64,000 nucleotides of DNA. Source: an uncultured Eubacteriales bacterium. Its GTDB lineage: Bacteria; Bacillota; Clostridia; Peptostreptococcales; Anaerovoracaceae. The notes under the pieces are model-generated. The model saw only the letters and a list, made by a program, of their open reading frames with translations. It did no database searches and was not told where the DNA came from. The DNA lies in the NCBI GenBank assembly GCA_900542295.1, contig UQNJ01000004.1, positions 84,227 to 148,226 on the forward strand, written 5' to 3'. A program made the position numbers and the translations under genes. This document shows positions 16,899 to 25,679 of the stretch, piece after piece (position 1 is the stretch's first letter; each line of letters starts with the position of its first letter).

Positions 16899-17621
16899 AT
16901 GATTGAGGTAAAAAATGTATCAAAAAAATATAAAGAGAAAACAGCTCTTTCAAACTGTAATATAGAAATTCCCAAGGGTCAGGTGATAGGTTTGTTCGGT
17001 TCTAACGGAGCAGGAAAAACCACGTTGATGAAATGTATAATGGGATTTCTGACTTTTGAGGGTGAGATTACACTTGATGGCCGAAAAATTGATGAAAGCA
17101 ATATTTCAAAGCTGTCCTTTGCCACCGGTGACCATTCCTTCTTTCCGTCTGTTACGGCAGATGATCACAAGGGATTTTATAAGATGCATTTTCCTATGTT
17201 CAATGAAAAAAGATACGATGCGCTGATGGAATTCTTTGAGCTGCCTACCAATAAAAAAATCAGTGAGTTCAGTCTTGGAATGCAGAATCAGTTTGAAGTT
17301 GTTCTGGCAATCAGCCAGGGAGCTGAATATGTGTTTATGGACGAACCCTTTGCAGGCAACGATGTATTTAACCGGGAGGATTTTTACGAGGTGCTTGTAA
17401 GTATATTGACAGAAGAAGAGACGGTAGTTATTTCGACCCACTTGATTGAAGAAATTGCAGATTATGTGGATAGAGCTATCCTCATAAGAAAAAGCGAGAT
17501 TATCGATGATTTGAGCGTGGATGATATAAAAACATCAGGGAAATCATTGATTGAAATTGTAAAGGAAAGATACAATTACAGAGCAGACCGTATCAGAAAG
17601 GCTGTAGATCAAATGAAATAA
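16899..17621 (+). CDS. ABC transporter ATP-binding protein
   Basis: A 240-residue ABC ATPase: Walker A GSNGAGKTT (near 34-42), signature FSLGMQNQ (a variant of LSGGQ, near 127), Walker B YVFMDEPFAGND (near 147) and the H-loop STHLIEE. The LGMQ-type signature and short length fit the exporter class (CcmA/YtrB-like). An AAGGAGG site precedes the ATG. It would energise the membrane protein encoded 20 bases upstream. Confidence 0.9.
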   Translation: MIEVKNVSKKYKEKTALSNCNIEIPKGQVIGLFGSNGAGKTTLMKCIMGFLTFEGEITLDGRKIDESNISKLSFATGDHSFFPSVTADDHKGFYKMHFPMFNEKRYDALMEFFELPTNKKISEFSLGMQNQFEVVLAISQGAEYVFMDEPFAGNDVFNREDFYEVLVSILTEEETVVISTHLIEEIADYVDRAILIRKSEIIDDLSVDDIKTSGKSLIEIVKERYNYRADRIRKAVDQMK

Positions 17622-17663
17622 AAGTTAAAAGCAAAGATTATAATGATAAAAGGAGCAGCCATT

Positions 17664-19405
17664 ATGAAAAAATCTATTGTGATATTGGCGGCAGCCGCAG
17701 TTTTTTCTTTAGGAATAACTGTATACGGATGGCTATTTATCGAAAACCAAATAGGAGAGGCAACACTTACTGAAAAACCGTTACCGGAAATATAGAGGCG
17801 GCAGACGGTCTTGATATTTCATTCAAAGCAGATTCGCAGGATAATATGTACTGGATAAACAGTTTTGACTACAGCAGCGGCAAAAGTAAGTCGTCTTTCA
17901 GGCGTGGAAAGTTGAGTTCCGAAGAAGAAGGCAGTGTGTATGATGATATTCGCTTTGCAGGTTGGTCGGACACCCCTTATTTTATTTGTCTTGACTATGA
18001 TTTGTTAAACGGCTTGCAGAACAAGAAAATACACTCGTTATATGAAGAAGCTGCCTTAAGAGTAGTGGAGAGCGGAAAAGAAGAAAAAGGAAGAATACGG
18101 GTTAAAGATTATCTTGATTTTTATCCTGTTAGCTTTAGCTTTGCCTTTGAAAATAAGATGATAAATTCAGACAATGCCCTTATAGGACTTAAGGTTTATG
18201 ATGAAAAGGGAAAACTTTCACCGGAGACTGCAGCTGATTATGATGAGGATGTATATCTGCATTCGGTTTTTAACGATGTCTTTAAAATCCCTGTAATCGA
18301 CAATGAGTATCACGAATATAAGGTCTTAAAGGATGAAAATTACGACAATAGGACAGAATTGCCGTATAAAGTGGAGATTGAAAAGGCATCTGGTGACGGT
18401 GAGGATTTTTATGAATTTGACCCTATATTAGTTTTTCAGGAGGAAGATATAAAAGACGGGAGAGAGTGGATTCATCCCGATACTGCAAAGACGCTTAATT
18501 CCGGAGATGGGAAAGATGGGAGCGGCACCGGGCATATTCTTAAAAACCGGATTCTTTTTGCTGTTAATAACAGGACTGCAAAAGGAGAAGTTGCGGATGT
18601 TTCTCAGATAAGAGACGGTTATGGGATTTATGAGCTTCCTGTTGATATGTCGACTACCAGAATCAAGTATATAGGGCGAAGACCTGTATCGGTGCCTAAT
18701 CCGTGCCCTCTGCCCGATATGCTGAAAATGGTTTATCCGCTGGATACGGAGGCGGAATATATTGAAATGAGTCTTTCGTATGACCACAGATATTTAGCCG
18801 TATTTTTCATTAAAGAGGGGACATACTTTGTGGATATTGTCGATGCTGACACATGGAAATCACAAGGTGCGTTCGAAATGTTTACGGAATCGGAAAAGAT
18901 TTCTTATACATGGGGCAGAGACGGAAGTCTGGCAGTAACAGATCATGATGATAATATAGTGATTTTTGAAAGAACGGAAGATTTGAGCAGCCCGTATAAG
19001 ACTCTTTATAAAGGTGAGATAGGGGGCAATTTTGATGAAGCGTTCTTCGACTGTGATATGTTCGTAAAAGAAAATTCTTATTCACAATTCAAGTGTAATG
19101 TAGCCAGAGGTTTATATGTTGCCGTGAAAGACGGGAAGGCAGCTTTAGTTCAGAATATACTTGTAGGAAGCGGAGAAAACTCCATAAGAACTCCGGCACT
19201 TGAATGTGCTGTCATAGATAAAGGTGGGGCGGTATATCGAGGAAGACTCGAAAGCAGCATAACAGATATAGATTATAATATAAATGATGATGAGGTTAAA
19301 GAAATCAGGGATATTCTGGTAAGTCAGGCTAAAACGCAGTCTGAAATTGCAAAGCATATGATAACTCCTGTAAGAAATGAAAACCGTGCAGAGTGGAAAG
19401 ATTGA
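17664..19405 (+). pseudogene. membrane-anchored extracellular protein gene interrupted by a -1 frameshift in an A run
   Basis: An ATG at 17664 with AAAGGAG upstream opens a signal-anchor (residues 1-30) but stops at 17793-17795 after 43 codons. The adjacent frame, open from 17774, continues without a stop to 19405 and encodes about 540 residues of soluble, acidic, probably extracellular sequence. The first in-frame ATG there (17846) has no ribosome binding site. Adding one A to the A5 run at 17773-17777 joins the two parts cleanly, through TEKTVTGNIEAADGLDI. So this is one gene of about 581 codons broken by loss of one A, by slippage or by a sequencing error. It follows the ABC ATPase by 42 bases and probably belongs to the exporter. 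Family not recognised. Confidence 0.75.
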
Positions 19406-19463
19406 AAAAAGAAAATGCAGCGTAGCTTCAAAAGTTTCTCTTTTGATTTAAAGCGATTAAGCG

Positions 19464-19494
19464 TTGACTTTTTTTGAGGGGGGGGGGTTATACT
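19464..19494 (+). promoter_or_regulatory. promoter with a G10 tract in its spacer, candidate phase-variable switch
   Basis: TTGACT (19464-19469) and TATACT (19489-19494) are close matches to the -35 and -10 boxes. They are 19 bases apart, and the spacer consists of a T run, GA, ten G residues (19478-19487) and T. Spacing of 17 is optimal, so loss of two G would be expected to strengthen the promoter. The gene at 19531 has its AAGGAG site 16 bases before the start. Confidence 0.6.
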
Positions 19495-19530
19495 TATAGC
19501 AAAATAACTTTTAAAAGGAGACAGGGACCG

Positions 19531-20157
19531 ATGAACAAGAAGAAAACAGCGATAATTTTAATAATTATAATAGTTTTGTCTGCTGGTGCTTACTTTGGAG
19601 TAACATATTTCCTCGATAGAGACTTGGAACAGCAGGAAAAGGAACTGGAGATGCTTAAGCAGGAACAGGTGGAAACTAAAAGTGGTCAAGTTATTGAAAC
19701 AGAGCTCTGTAACTTTGAGGACGGAGAGTTTTTCGTAAAAATTCCGTCGAGCTTTACACAGATGACACAGGAAATGATGGCTCAGAAGTACCCTTCAGGC
19801 AATCTTCCTACTTATGTATTTTCCAATGAAGATGGAACTGTAAATGTGGTTCTTAATGTGACCGGTGATTCTATGAAGGATGATGATATAGAAGATTTTA
19901 TTAAAACTGTTTCCGCTCAAGTAGCCGGCGATTCCGATAAAGTGAAAACATCTGTTTATGAGAAAAGCGGACATAAAATAGGCTTCGTTGAAATGGTGAC
20001 ACCTGCTAAGGATACTGATATATATAACAGGATGGCGGTATTTACGGTAGGGGGAGAGATGAGAATAGTTTCGTTTAACTGTACTGTACAGCTGCAAGAG
20101 GAATGGCAGCCTGTGGGTGAGTTTATTGTAGAATCTCTACATTTTCCGGCAGAATAA
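19531..20157 (+). CDS. membrane-anchored extracellular protein of unknown function
   Basis: A 208-residue protein starting at ATG 19531 behind AAAAGGAGA. A single membrane anchor (residues 5-27) follows a KKK start. A Glu/Gln-rich coiled-coil-like segment (about 33-52) comes next, and then a soluble domain of about 150 residues with alternating beta-type pattern, facing outside. The domain (DGEFFVKIPSSFTQMT, then FSNEDGTVNVVLNVT, then GHKIGFVEMVTPAKD) resembles lipoprotein-like stress or PsbP-like folds, but I do not recognise a named family. Its promoter carries a G10 tract, suggesting variable surface expression. Confidence 0.75.
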   Translation: MNKKKTAIILIIIIVLSAGAYFGVTYFLDRDLEQQEKELEMLKQEQVETKSGQVIETELCNFEDGEFFVKIPSSFTQMTQEMMAQKYPSGNLPTYVFSNEDGTVNVVLNVTGDSMKDDDIEDFIKTVSAQVAGDSDKVKTSVYEKSGHKIGFVEMVTPAKDTDIYNRMAVFTVGGEMRIVSFNCTVQLQEEWQPVGEFIVESLHFPAE

Positions 20158-20180
20158 ATTTATATTTCAGGCATAAATTA

Positions 20181-20260
20181 AAAGCGGCAGCCAAAGGTGA
20201 TATGCCCCATCTTTACTGGACAAACCGGTAAGGAGAGTATATATCAAGGCTGCCGTTTTT
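20181..20260. terminator. long-loop, probably bidirectional terminator
   Basis: CGGCAGCC and GGCTGCCG arms lie at the ends of an 80-base element with a loop of about 55 bases. A T run follows on the plus strand, and the complementary arrangement on the minus strand serves the convergent phzF-like gene. Confidence 0.55.
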
Positions 20261-20283
20261 CTATATATTTACATATTACATAT

Positions 20284-21171
20284 CTACAGTTTTATGTCAC
20301 CTTCAGCAAGAATCACGCCGCTTCCGCCTACTTTTACAGAGCATTCTTCTGTCGAAGCGGCTTCTATGTGGCTCAGGATCACAGAAGGTCTTTCCATTTT
20401 TTCACCTTGAACAAACTTGCAGTCATCACCGCTATTTATAAAGCCGTTTAAATAACCATAATAAGTAAGGGCACCGTTTGAAGTTCCTGTAGCAGCTTCT
20501 TCGTCTATATCGTATAACGGAGCAAAATTTCTCACATGACAAGTCACGCCTTCTGCTGAATCGGTGGTGAAAGCATGTACTCCTACTACTTCATACTTTT
20601 CGGAAAGCTTTGAGAGCGCAGGAAAATCAGGAGAAATTGCTGATAGAGAACTTCTGTCGGCTACAGGCATCATTATGTCGGGAAGTCCTGTGGAAATCAT
20701 CTGAGGGGTCAGAGTCACTCCTTTTTCGACCTGCTCGTCGTAGTCGAGCCCCATTATTTTATAGAGTTCTGTAAGTGCAGGTTTATCCTGTATTTCGTTG
20801 ATTTTGACAGGCAAAGCCATATCCATAAGAACAAAGCCGTCTTTTATATCTATATTAAGATCCCCGGCAAGAGTATGATTTATATAGCTGTTGTTGTCAT
20901 GTATGTATCCTCCGTAAAGCAGAGCCTTAAAGGAGCCTATAGTGGCATGACCGCAAAGATCAACTTCTGCAGCCGGCGTGAAATAACGGATGTTAAACTC
21001 TTTGTCATTTAATCTTTTTATAAAAGCTGTTTCTGAATAACGAAGTTCTGCTGCTGCTTTTACCATTATATCATCGGCAGGAAAATCGGCGCCATCAGGC
21101 AGAATGACTACTCCGGCAGGGTTGCCTCCGAAGAGTGTTTCCGTAAACGCATCTACAATATAAAATTTCAT
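20284..21171 (-). CDS. PhzF-family isomerase-like protein
   Basis: A 295-residue PhzF-family protein, a diaminopimelate-epimerase-like two-domain fold. The start at 21171 has an AAAGGAGG site; a further upstream in-frame ATG at 21201 lacks one. The family opening (YIVDAFTETLFGGNPAGVV), the catalytic Glu in ELRYSETAF, DLCGHATIGS and the C-terminal EEAATGTSNGALTYY block are all present. In phenazine producers PhzF isomerises trans-2,3-dihydro-3-hydroxyanthranilate, but no phenazine genes are nearby and most family members have unknown substrates. It stands alone and is convergent with the upstream plus-strand gene. Confidence 0.9.
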   Translation of the reverse strand: MKFYIVDAFTETLFGGNPAGVVILPDGADFPADDIMVKAAAELRYSETAFIKRLNDKEFNIRYFTPAAEVDLCGHATIGSFKALLYGGYIHDNNSYINHTLAGDLNIDIKDGFVLMDMALPVKINEIQDKPALTELYKIMGLDYDEQVEKGVTLTPQMISTGLPDIMMPVADRSSLSAISPDFPALSKLSEKYEVVGVHAFTTDSAEGVTCHVRNFAPLYDIDEEAATGTSNGALTYYGYLNGFINSGDDCKFVQGEKMERPSVILSHIEAASTEECSVKVGGSGVILAEGDIKL

Positions 21172-21351
21172 ATCGGGCCTCCTTTTGTCAGCAAATTTCA
21201 AAAATCAATGTTGTCATATAATTGTTATATATCAAAAGTATATTGCAAAATGAAAAATATATCAAGGAATATTTGACTGCTGCACCATACAGAAGCATAA
21301 TGTCTGATTTAGATATATGAAAATGCAATGCTTTATTTTTGAGGTATGTCA

Positions 21352-21360
21352 TGATATAAT
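21352..21360 (+). promoter_or_regulatory. candidate extended -10 promoter for the J-like gene
   Basis: TGATATAAT is a perfect extended -10 (TGnTATAAT), 67 bases before the downstream ATG. No good -35 is seen, which is allowed for extended -10 promoters. Confidence 0.45.
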
Positions 21361-21426
21361 AATACATAAGTATAAATATTTAAGTTAAGTCAGATGTCGT
21401 TTCGTTTAAAAGCAAGAGGTACTGTT

Positions 21427-22296
21427 ATGGATGATAGATATTATTACAGAACACTTGGAATTACATCAGAAAACCCCACACAGCAGCAGATTAAAAAAGC
21501 TTATGAACAACGAATTGCAAAGCTTAAATCTGCTGATTACGGCGATGATAGAGAATATGCAAACAAAAAAATGAGAGAAGCCGCCGAAGCATATAGAAGG
21601 CTTACAGGACAGGCACCGTCATCCTCTGATAAGAGTGGCCAGGCTAAGGGTATGTCATCAGGGCTGAAGGAAAAGGCTAAAGAATATAAGAAAGAGCTCC
21701 TTGCTGAAGCCGGAAAATTTAAAAAAGACAGAGGAAAGCCGCCAATGGCCGTGTTTATTGCAGTCATTGCAGCAGTTGTCATCGCAGGAGGCGTAATAAG
21801 CGGAGTAAGTGAAGTCATAAGCGACAATCATTACAGTAATACAAGTTTTGTTGATTTCAGCTTTGATGAGAACGGAGAGGCTGAAGAGGATGCCATAGAC
21901 GAAATGGCGGTTTTATGCAGCAATACGGATTATTACAGCGGAGTAGATTTCTCAGATGCTGACGATTATTACTATGGCTTAGTGGATTGGGAACAGGGCG
22001 TAGGTGAATATGGGGATGAGAGAATCTTCAATGGTATATGCGGGATTCTTGAGCAGTTTGGAATAAATAATATAACAGGGTTCTTTGCTTATATAACGGG
22101 AGAAAGTGAATTTTATTCCGAAAGTGATGACTACGACTGTGCATCAGCCCTGATCGAATGGATGCAGGCTCCTTACTTTGAAATGATGGCGGGAGCCAGG
22201 GATATGTATAATGAAAGACCTATACTTTCAATCAGCGAATACTTAAATTACCTTGAGAGGAGAATTGCCGAATCATATGATGTTTACTATGGATAA
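21427..22296 (+). CDS. membrane protein with a degenerate N-terminal J-like domain
   Basis: A 289-residue protein starting at ATG 21427 (AGAGGT upstream). Residues 1-65 have the helical pattern of a J domain (YYRTLGITSENPTQQQIKKAYEQRIAKLKS, then EAAEAYRRLTG). The HPD tripeptide that activates DnaK is absent, replaced by a KSADYGDDREY loop. A charged linker leads to one membrane segment (about 103-125). The extracellular remainder is acidic and aromatic-rich (DADDYYYGLVDWEQG). It is therefore unlikely to be a classic co-chaperone. It overlaps mtnA by 20 bases. Function unknown. Confidence 0.7.
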   Translation: MDDRYYYRTLGITSENPTQQQIKKAYEQRIAKLKSADYGDDREYANKKMREAAEAYRRLTGQAPSSSDKSGQAKGMSSGLKEKAKEYKKELLAEAGKFKKDRGKPPMAVFIAVIAAVVIAGGVISGVSEVISDNHYSNTSFVDFSFDENGEAEEDAIDEMAVLCSNTDYYSGVDFSDADDYYYGLVDWEQGVGEYGDERIFNGICGILEQFGINNITGFFAYITGESEFYSESDDYDCASALIEWMQAPYFEMMAGARDMYNERPILSISEYLNYLERRIAESYDVYYG

Positions 22297-23344
22297 TAAA
22301 GTTTTTGATATAGCACCGGTGAAATATTCGGAAGACGGGCTTCATATTCTTGATCAGACAAGACTTCCGGGAGAAGAAAACTACATAAAGATAGAAACAA
22401 AAGAAGATATCTGGGATGCCATATATCATCTTAAGGTAAGGGGGGCGCCGGCTATAGGTGTAGCGGCGGCATACGGATTATATGTGGAAGCTGAGTGTTA
22501 TGACGGAGAATCTGTGACAGAATTCCGCAGACTTGTCATTGAAGCGGCGAAGTATATAGAAAGCGCAAGGCCCACGGCAGTCAACCTTTCGTGGGCAGTT
22601 AATAGAGTTGCGGCTGTTCTTGACAGACCATTGACGACTGTGGCGGAATACAAAAGGGCTATGCTTGATGAGGCAAAGGCTATACATGATGAAGATATCA
22701 GAGCGTGCAAAGCGATGGGAGAATACGGACTGTCTCTGTTGAAGCCGGGCATGGGAATATTGACTCACTGTAATGCAGGAACAATAGCCACATCAAAATA
22801 TGGGACATGTCTTGCACCCATTTATCTGGGCCATGAACAGGGCTACGATTTTAAAGTTTTTGCCGATGAGACAAGACCTCTTCTACAGGGGGCAAGACTT
22901 ACATCGTGGGAACTTTCAAAGGCCGGCATAGATGTAACTCTGATATGCGACAATATGGCGTCTACAGTCATGAAAAAGGGATGGATTGATGCTGTTGTAG
23001 TAGGCTGCGACAGAATGGCTGCCAACGGAGACGGTGCCAACAAAATAGGAACCTGTGGCGTTGCAATTCTCGCAAAGGAATACGGAATACCGTTTTATAT
23101 GTATGTACCTACATCTACTATAGATATGTCTACGCCTACAGGAGATGATATTGACATAGAACTGAGAAAAGGTGACGAAATATATAAGATGTGGTATAAG
23201 CAGCCTATGGCGCCTGAGGGAGTCAAGACATATAATCCGGCATTCGATGTTACCGACCATAAGTATATAACGGCAGTGATTACAGAAAAGGGAATAGTTA
23301 AGCCGCCATATGACATAAACCTCAGACGGCTTATGGAAAAATAA
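22277..23344 (+). CDS. mtnA: S-methyl-5-thioribose-1-phosphate isomerase
   Basis: An aldose-ketose isomerase of the methionine salvage pathway, converting 5-methylthioribose-1-phosphate to 5-methylthioribulose-1-phosphate. About 355 residues, the family norm. Catalytic blocks are clear: LKVRGAPAIGVAAAYG, LTHCNAGTIATSKYGT (active-site Cys), and GCDRMAANGDGANKIGT (active-site Asp). Start choice is uncertain: ATGs at 22277, 22280 and 22289 share one AGGAGA site at 22258, and a TTG at 22253 is also in frame. The gene overlaps the end of the J-like gene. No other salvage genes are adjacent, so it could serve promiscuous salvage of related sugar phosphates. Confidence 0.92.
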   Translation: MMFTMDNKVFDIAPVKYSEDGLHILDQTRLPGEENYIKIETKEDIWDAIYHLKVRGAPAIGVAAAYGLYVEAECYDGESVTEFRRLVIEAAKYIESARPTAVNLSWAVNRVAAVLDRPLTTVAEYKRAMLDEAKAIHDEDIRACKAMGEYGLSLLKPGMGILTHCNAGTIATSKYGTCLAPIYLGHEQGYDFKVFADETRPLLQGARLTSWELSKAGIDVTLICDNMASTVMKKGWIDAVVVGCDRMAANGDGANKIGTCGVAILAKEYGIPFYMYVPTSTIDMSTPTGDDIDIELRKGDEIYKMWYKQPMAPEGVKTYNPAFDVTDHKYITAVITEKGIVKPPYDINLRRLMEK

Positions 23345-23357
23345 AGGTATGAAGTAT

Positions 23358-24269
23358 ATGGAAAAAGCGGAAGAAAAAACAGGTCTTATAGATAAATATG
23401 CGAAAATAATTACGGTAATAGCAGTTGTTTTCGGAGCAACATCAGGCATCCTTGGTTCTCTGACGGCTGCAAGCTCAATGGCGATAGGCTTTTGGAGACT
23501 TACAATAGCCCTGCCGTTTTTCGTAATACCTATTGTGGTAAATCAAGATAAAAGGACTGAACTCATAAGTATAAATAAAAAAGATTACGTATGGTGTTTT
23601 GTGTCGGGAGCTTTTCTTTTCGGGCACTTTTTTTCGTGGTTCAATGCAGTAAAGCTAACCAATATAGCCAGCGCTTCTGTACTGGCTGCTCTTCATCCAC
23701 TTGTTGTTCTTCTTGTTACAGTATTTATATATCACAAAAAAGTCAGTTTTAAATCAGTTGCGGCTATAATTGCGGCATTGGCAGGAGGCGCTGTAATTGT
23801 CGGAGCCGGAGCAGAATCTTTTGCTGACGGAAACCTTGCAGGAGATGTTTGTGCGTTTTTTGCAGCTATTTTTATGGGATTGTACTTTTCTGTCGGAGAC
23901 AGCGTTAGAAAGAGAGTAGACGGAGGCCTGTATGTGCTGTTGGTATTTTCATCTTGCTGGGTTTGTTTTACTGTAGGCTCAATAGTGACCGGCACCAGAC
24001 TTTTCGGGTATGAACCGATGGATTATATATACATAGCGATTATGGCTGTAATGTGTCAGATAGGAGCTCATGCAGTATTCAATCTTTGCATAGGTCATGT
24101 AAGTTCTCTTTATGTTTCCACATGGGAAGCCGGAGAACCTGTATTTGCAACATTGATGGCAATAGTTTTTCTTGGGCAGGTACCGAAAGCTTACGAAATA
24201 ATAGGATGCGTAATAGTAGTATGTTCGCTCCTCTACTATAACAGACAGGAGAGCCGAAATGAGTTATAA
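23358..24269 (+). CDS. EamA/DMT-family transporter
   Basis: About 303 residues with ten hydrophobic segments in two EamA repeats, the drug/metabolite transporter architecture. Starts at ATG 23358 or 23349; the downstream one has better spacing from the AAAGG site. The second repeat carries the conserved ending pattern SSLYVSTWEAGEPVFATLMAIVFLGQVP. It may export metabolites or amino acids. The gene lies 13 bases after mtnA and overlaps scpA by 11 bases, so it belongs to the mtnA-scpAB transcript. Confidence 0.87.
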   Translation: MEKAEEKTGLIDKYAKIITVIAVVFGATSGILGSLTAASSMAIGFWRLTIALPFFVIPIVVNQDKRTELISINKKDYVWCFVSGAFLFGHFFSWFNAVKLTNIASASVLAALHPLVVLLVTVFIYHKKVSFKSVAAIIAALAGGAVIVGAGAESFADGNLAGDVCAFFAAIFMGLYFSVGDSVRKRVDGGLYVLLVFSSCWVCFTVGSIVTGTRLFGYEPMDYIYIAIMAVMCQIGAHAVFNLCIGHVSSLYVSTWEAGEPVFATLMAIVFLGQVPKAYEIIGCVIVVCSLLYYNRQESRNEL

Positions 24270-25026
24270 GGTGAAACTCCAAACCTTTGAGGGACCGTTT
24301 GATTTGCTTGTGTATCTTATAGAGAATGCTCAGATGAGCATATACGATATAGAGATAAAAAGTATTACAAGCCAATATCTTGAATATGTAAAGGAAATGG
24401 AGAATATGGATGTGGCGGTAGCCACGGAGTTCATGGTGCTTGCATCATCATTGATTGAAATTAAGTCGAAGATGATATTGCCTCGAATCAGCAAATCCGG
24501 GGACAGTGTAATAGAAGAAGATCCGAGAACGGAGCTGGTATCAAGGCTTATAGAATATAAGAAGTTTAAGCGTGCAGCGGAGGTTTTGCGGCAGCAGGAA
24601 GAAACTGCATCAGACATATTTGAAAAACCGAAGGAAGATATTTCCGAGTACCTTGACAACCCGGATGAATATCTTAGCTTAGATTTGAAACAGTTTGCAT
24701 CTGCATTCTCATCTTTCCTTGAAAAGAAGCAGCGTATAGAGGCAGTACGAAAGCGTTATACCAGATTACGAAGAGACAGAGCCACTACTGAAAACAGGAT
24801 TCAATATATAACACAAAAAATAAGAGGTAAAATAGGGGGAGTTTTTAGCTTCCGCGATTTCATTACCGATAAAAAAGATAAGTATGATACGGTGGTGACA
24901 TTTGTTTCAATACTGGAAATGGCAAAGCAGAATGTTATAAAGGTTTGCCAGAAGACTATGTACGGCGATATTAAAATAGAGTCGGGTGAGAGAATAAATG
25001 AAGGAGATATCAAATATGGGCAGTAA
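24259..25026 (+). CDS. scpA: segregation and condensation protein A
   Basis: The kleisin subunit of the Smc-ScpAB condensin. 255 residues, starting VKLQTFEGPFDLLVYLIENAQMSIYDIEI, the diagnostic ScpA N-terminus that binds Smc. The C-terminal winged-helix segment (RGKIGGVFSFRDFI, then VVTFVSILEMAKQ) is present. It overlaps the DMT gene upstream and scpB downstream by 11 bases each, indicating translational coupling and fixed stoichiometry. Confidence 0.96.
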   Translation: MSYKVKLQTFEGPFDLLVYLIENAQMSIYDIEIKSITSQYLEYVKEMENMDVAVATEFMVLASSLIEIKSKMILPRISKSGDSVIEEDPRTELVSRLIEYKKFKRAAEVLRQQEETASDIFEKPKEDISEYLDNPDEYLSLDLKQFASAFSSFLEKKQRIEAVRKRYTRLRRDRATTENRIQYITQKIRGKIGGVFSFRDFITDKKDKYDTVVTFVSILEMAKQNVIKVCQKTMYGDIKIESGERINEGDIKYGQ

Positions 25027-25600
25027 AAAAACAATTAAGTCTGCTTTTGAGTCTATGCTTTTTACTTGGGGAGAGCCTTTGCCGGCAAAAGCTGCGGCAG
25101 ATGTATTCAATATAAGCAAACAAGAGGCTATTGAATACTTTACCGAGCTTCAAGAGGAATATGAACAAGAGGGCAGAGGAATAGTGATTCGAAGAGTCAA
25201 CCAGTCATTTCAATTTGTGACCAGAGAGGAAAATGCAGACTATATAAGAAGTCTTTGTACTCCCATAAAAACCAAGAAGCTGTCTCAGTCGGCTCTTGAG
25301 GTTCTTGCAATAGTAGCATATAAGCAGCCTGTCACAAAGGGCGAGATAGAGGCAATAAGAGGAATAAGGTGCGACCGTGTTATGGAGGGACTTATCAAAA
25401 AAGATCTTGTATGTGAAAAGGGAAGAGCGGACACTGTCGGAAGACCTATTCTTTACAGCACTACAGATACATTTTTAAGGAACTTCGGATTTTCTTCAAT
25501 CAAGGATCTGCCGCAAATAGATGATATAGAGTCTGTGTCAGAGGATGCAGAGGCTGATGTTGAAGTGGCGGATGACGGACAGATAAAAATAGAGATATGA
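25016..25600 (+). CDS. scpB: segregation and condensation protein B
   Basis: The winged-helix partner of ScpA in the Smc condensin complex. 194 residues from ATG 25016 (GAAGGAGATATC upstream). The KSAFESMLFTWGEPLPAKAAADVF start and the LSQSALEVLAIVAYKQPVTKGEIEAIRGIRCDRVMEGL core are typical. The acidic C-terminal tail (about 35 residues) is also common. The unit ends at the terminator at 25640. Confidence 0.96.
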   Translation: MGSKKTIKSAFESMLFTWGEPLPAKAAADVFNISKQEAIEYFTELQEEYEQEGRGIVIRRVNQSFQFVTREENADYIRSLCTPIKTKKLSQSALEVLAIVAYKQPVTKGEIEAIRGIRCDRVMEGLIKKDLVCEKGRADTVGRPILYSTTDTFLRNFGFSSIKDLPQIDDIESVSEDAEADVEVADDGQIKIEI

Positions 25601-25639
25601 TTTTAAAAGACCAAGCTTAAAACAGGCAATCAGGAATAT

Positions 25640-25679
25640 AACTCCCTAATGGCAGTAAAATGCTATAGGGAGTTTTTTT
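25640..25679 (+). terminator. intrinsic terminator whose stem also carries the next gene's ribosome binding site
   Basis: An AACTCCCTA / TAGGGAGTT stem with a 17-base loop is followed by T6. The dacF-like ATG begins directly after the T run, so the AGGGAG in the right arm is the only Shine-Dalgarno sequence available to it, at normal spacing. Confidence 0.8.

Noticed and set aside
17770..17795. Programmed -1 ribosomal frameshift site
   Set aside because: The A run allows slippage, but there is no downstream stimulatory structure that I can see and the joined product restores exactly by one added A, so mutation or sequencing error is simpler.
20284..21171. Phenazine biosynthesis gene cluster
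   Set aside because: Only a lone PhzF-family gene is present; no other phz genes are nearby and the family is broad.
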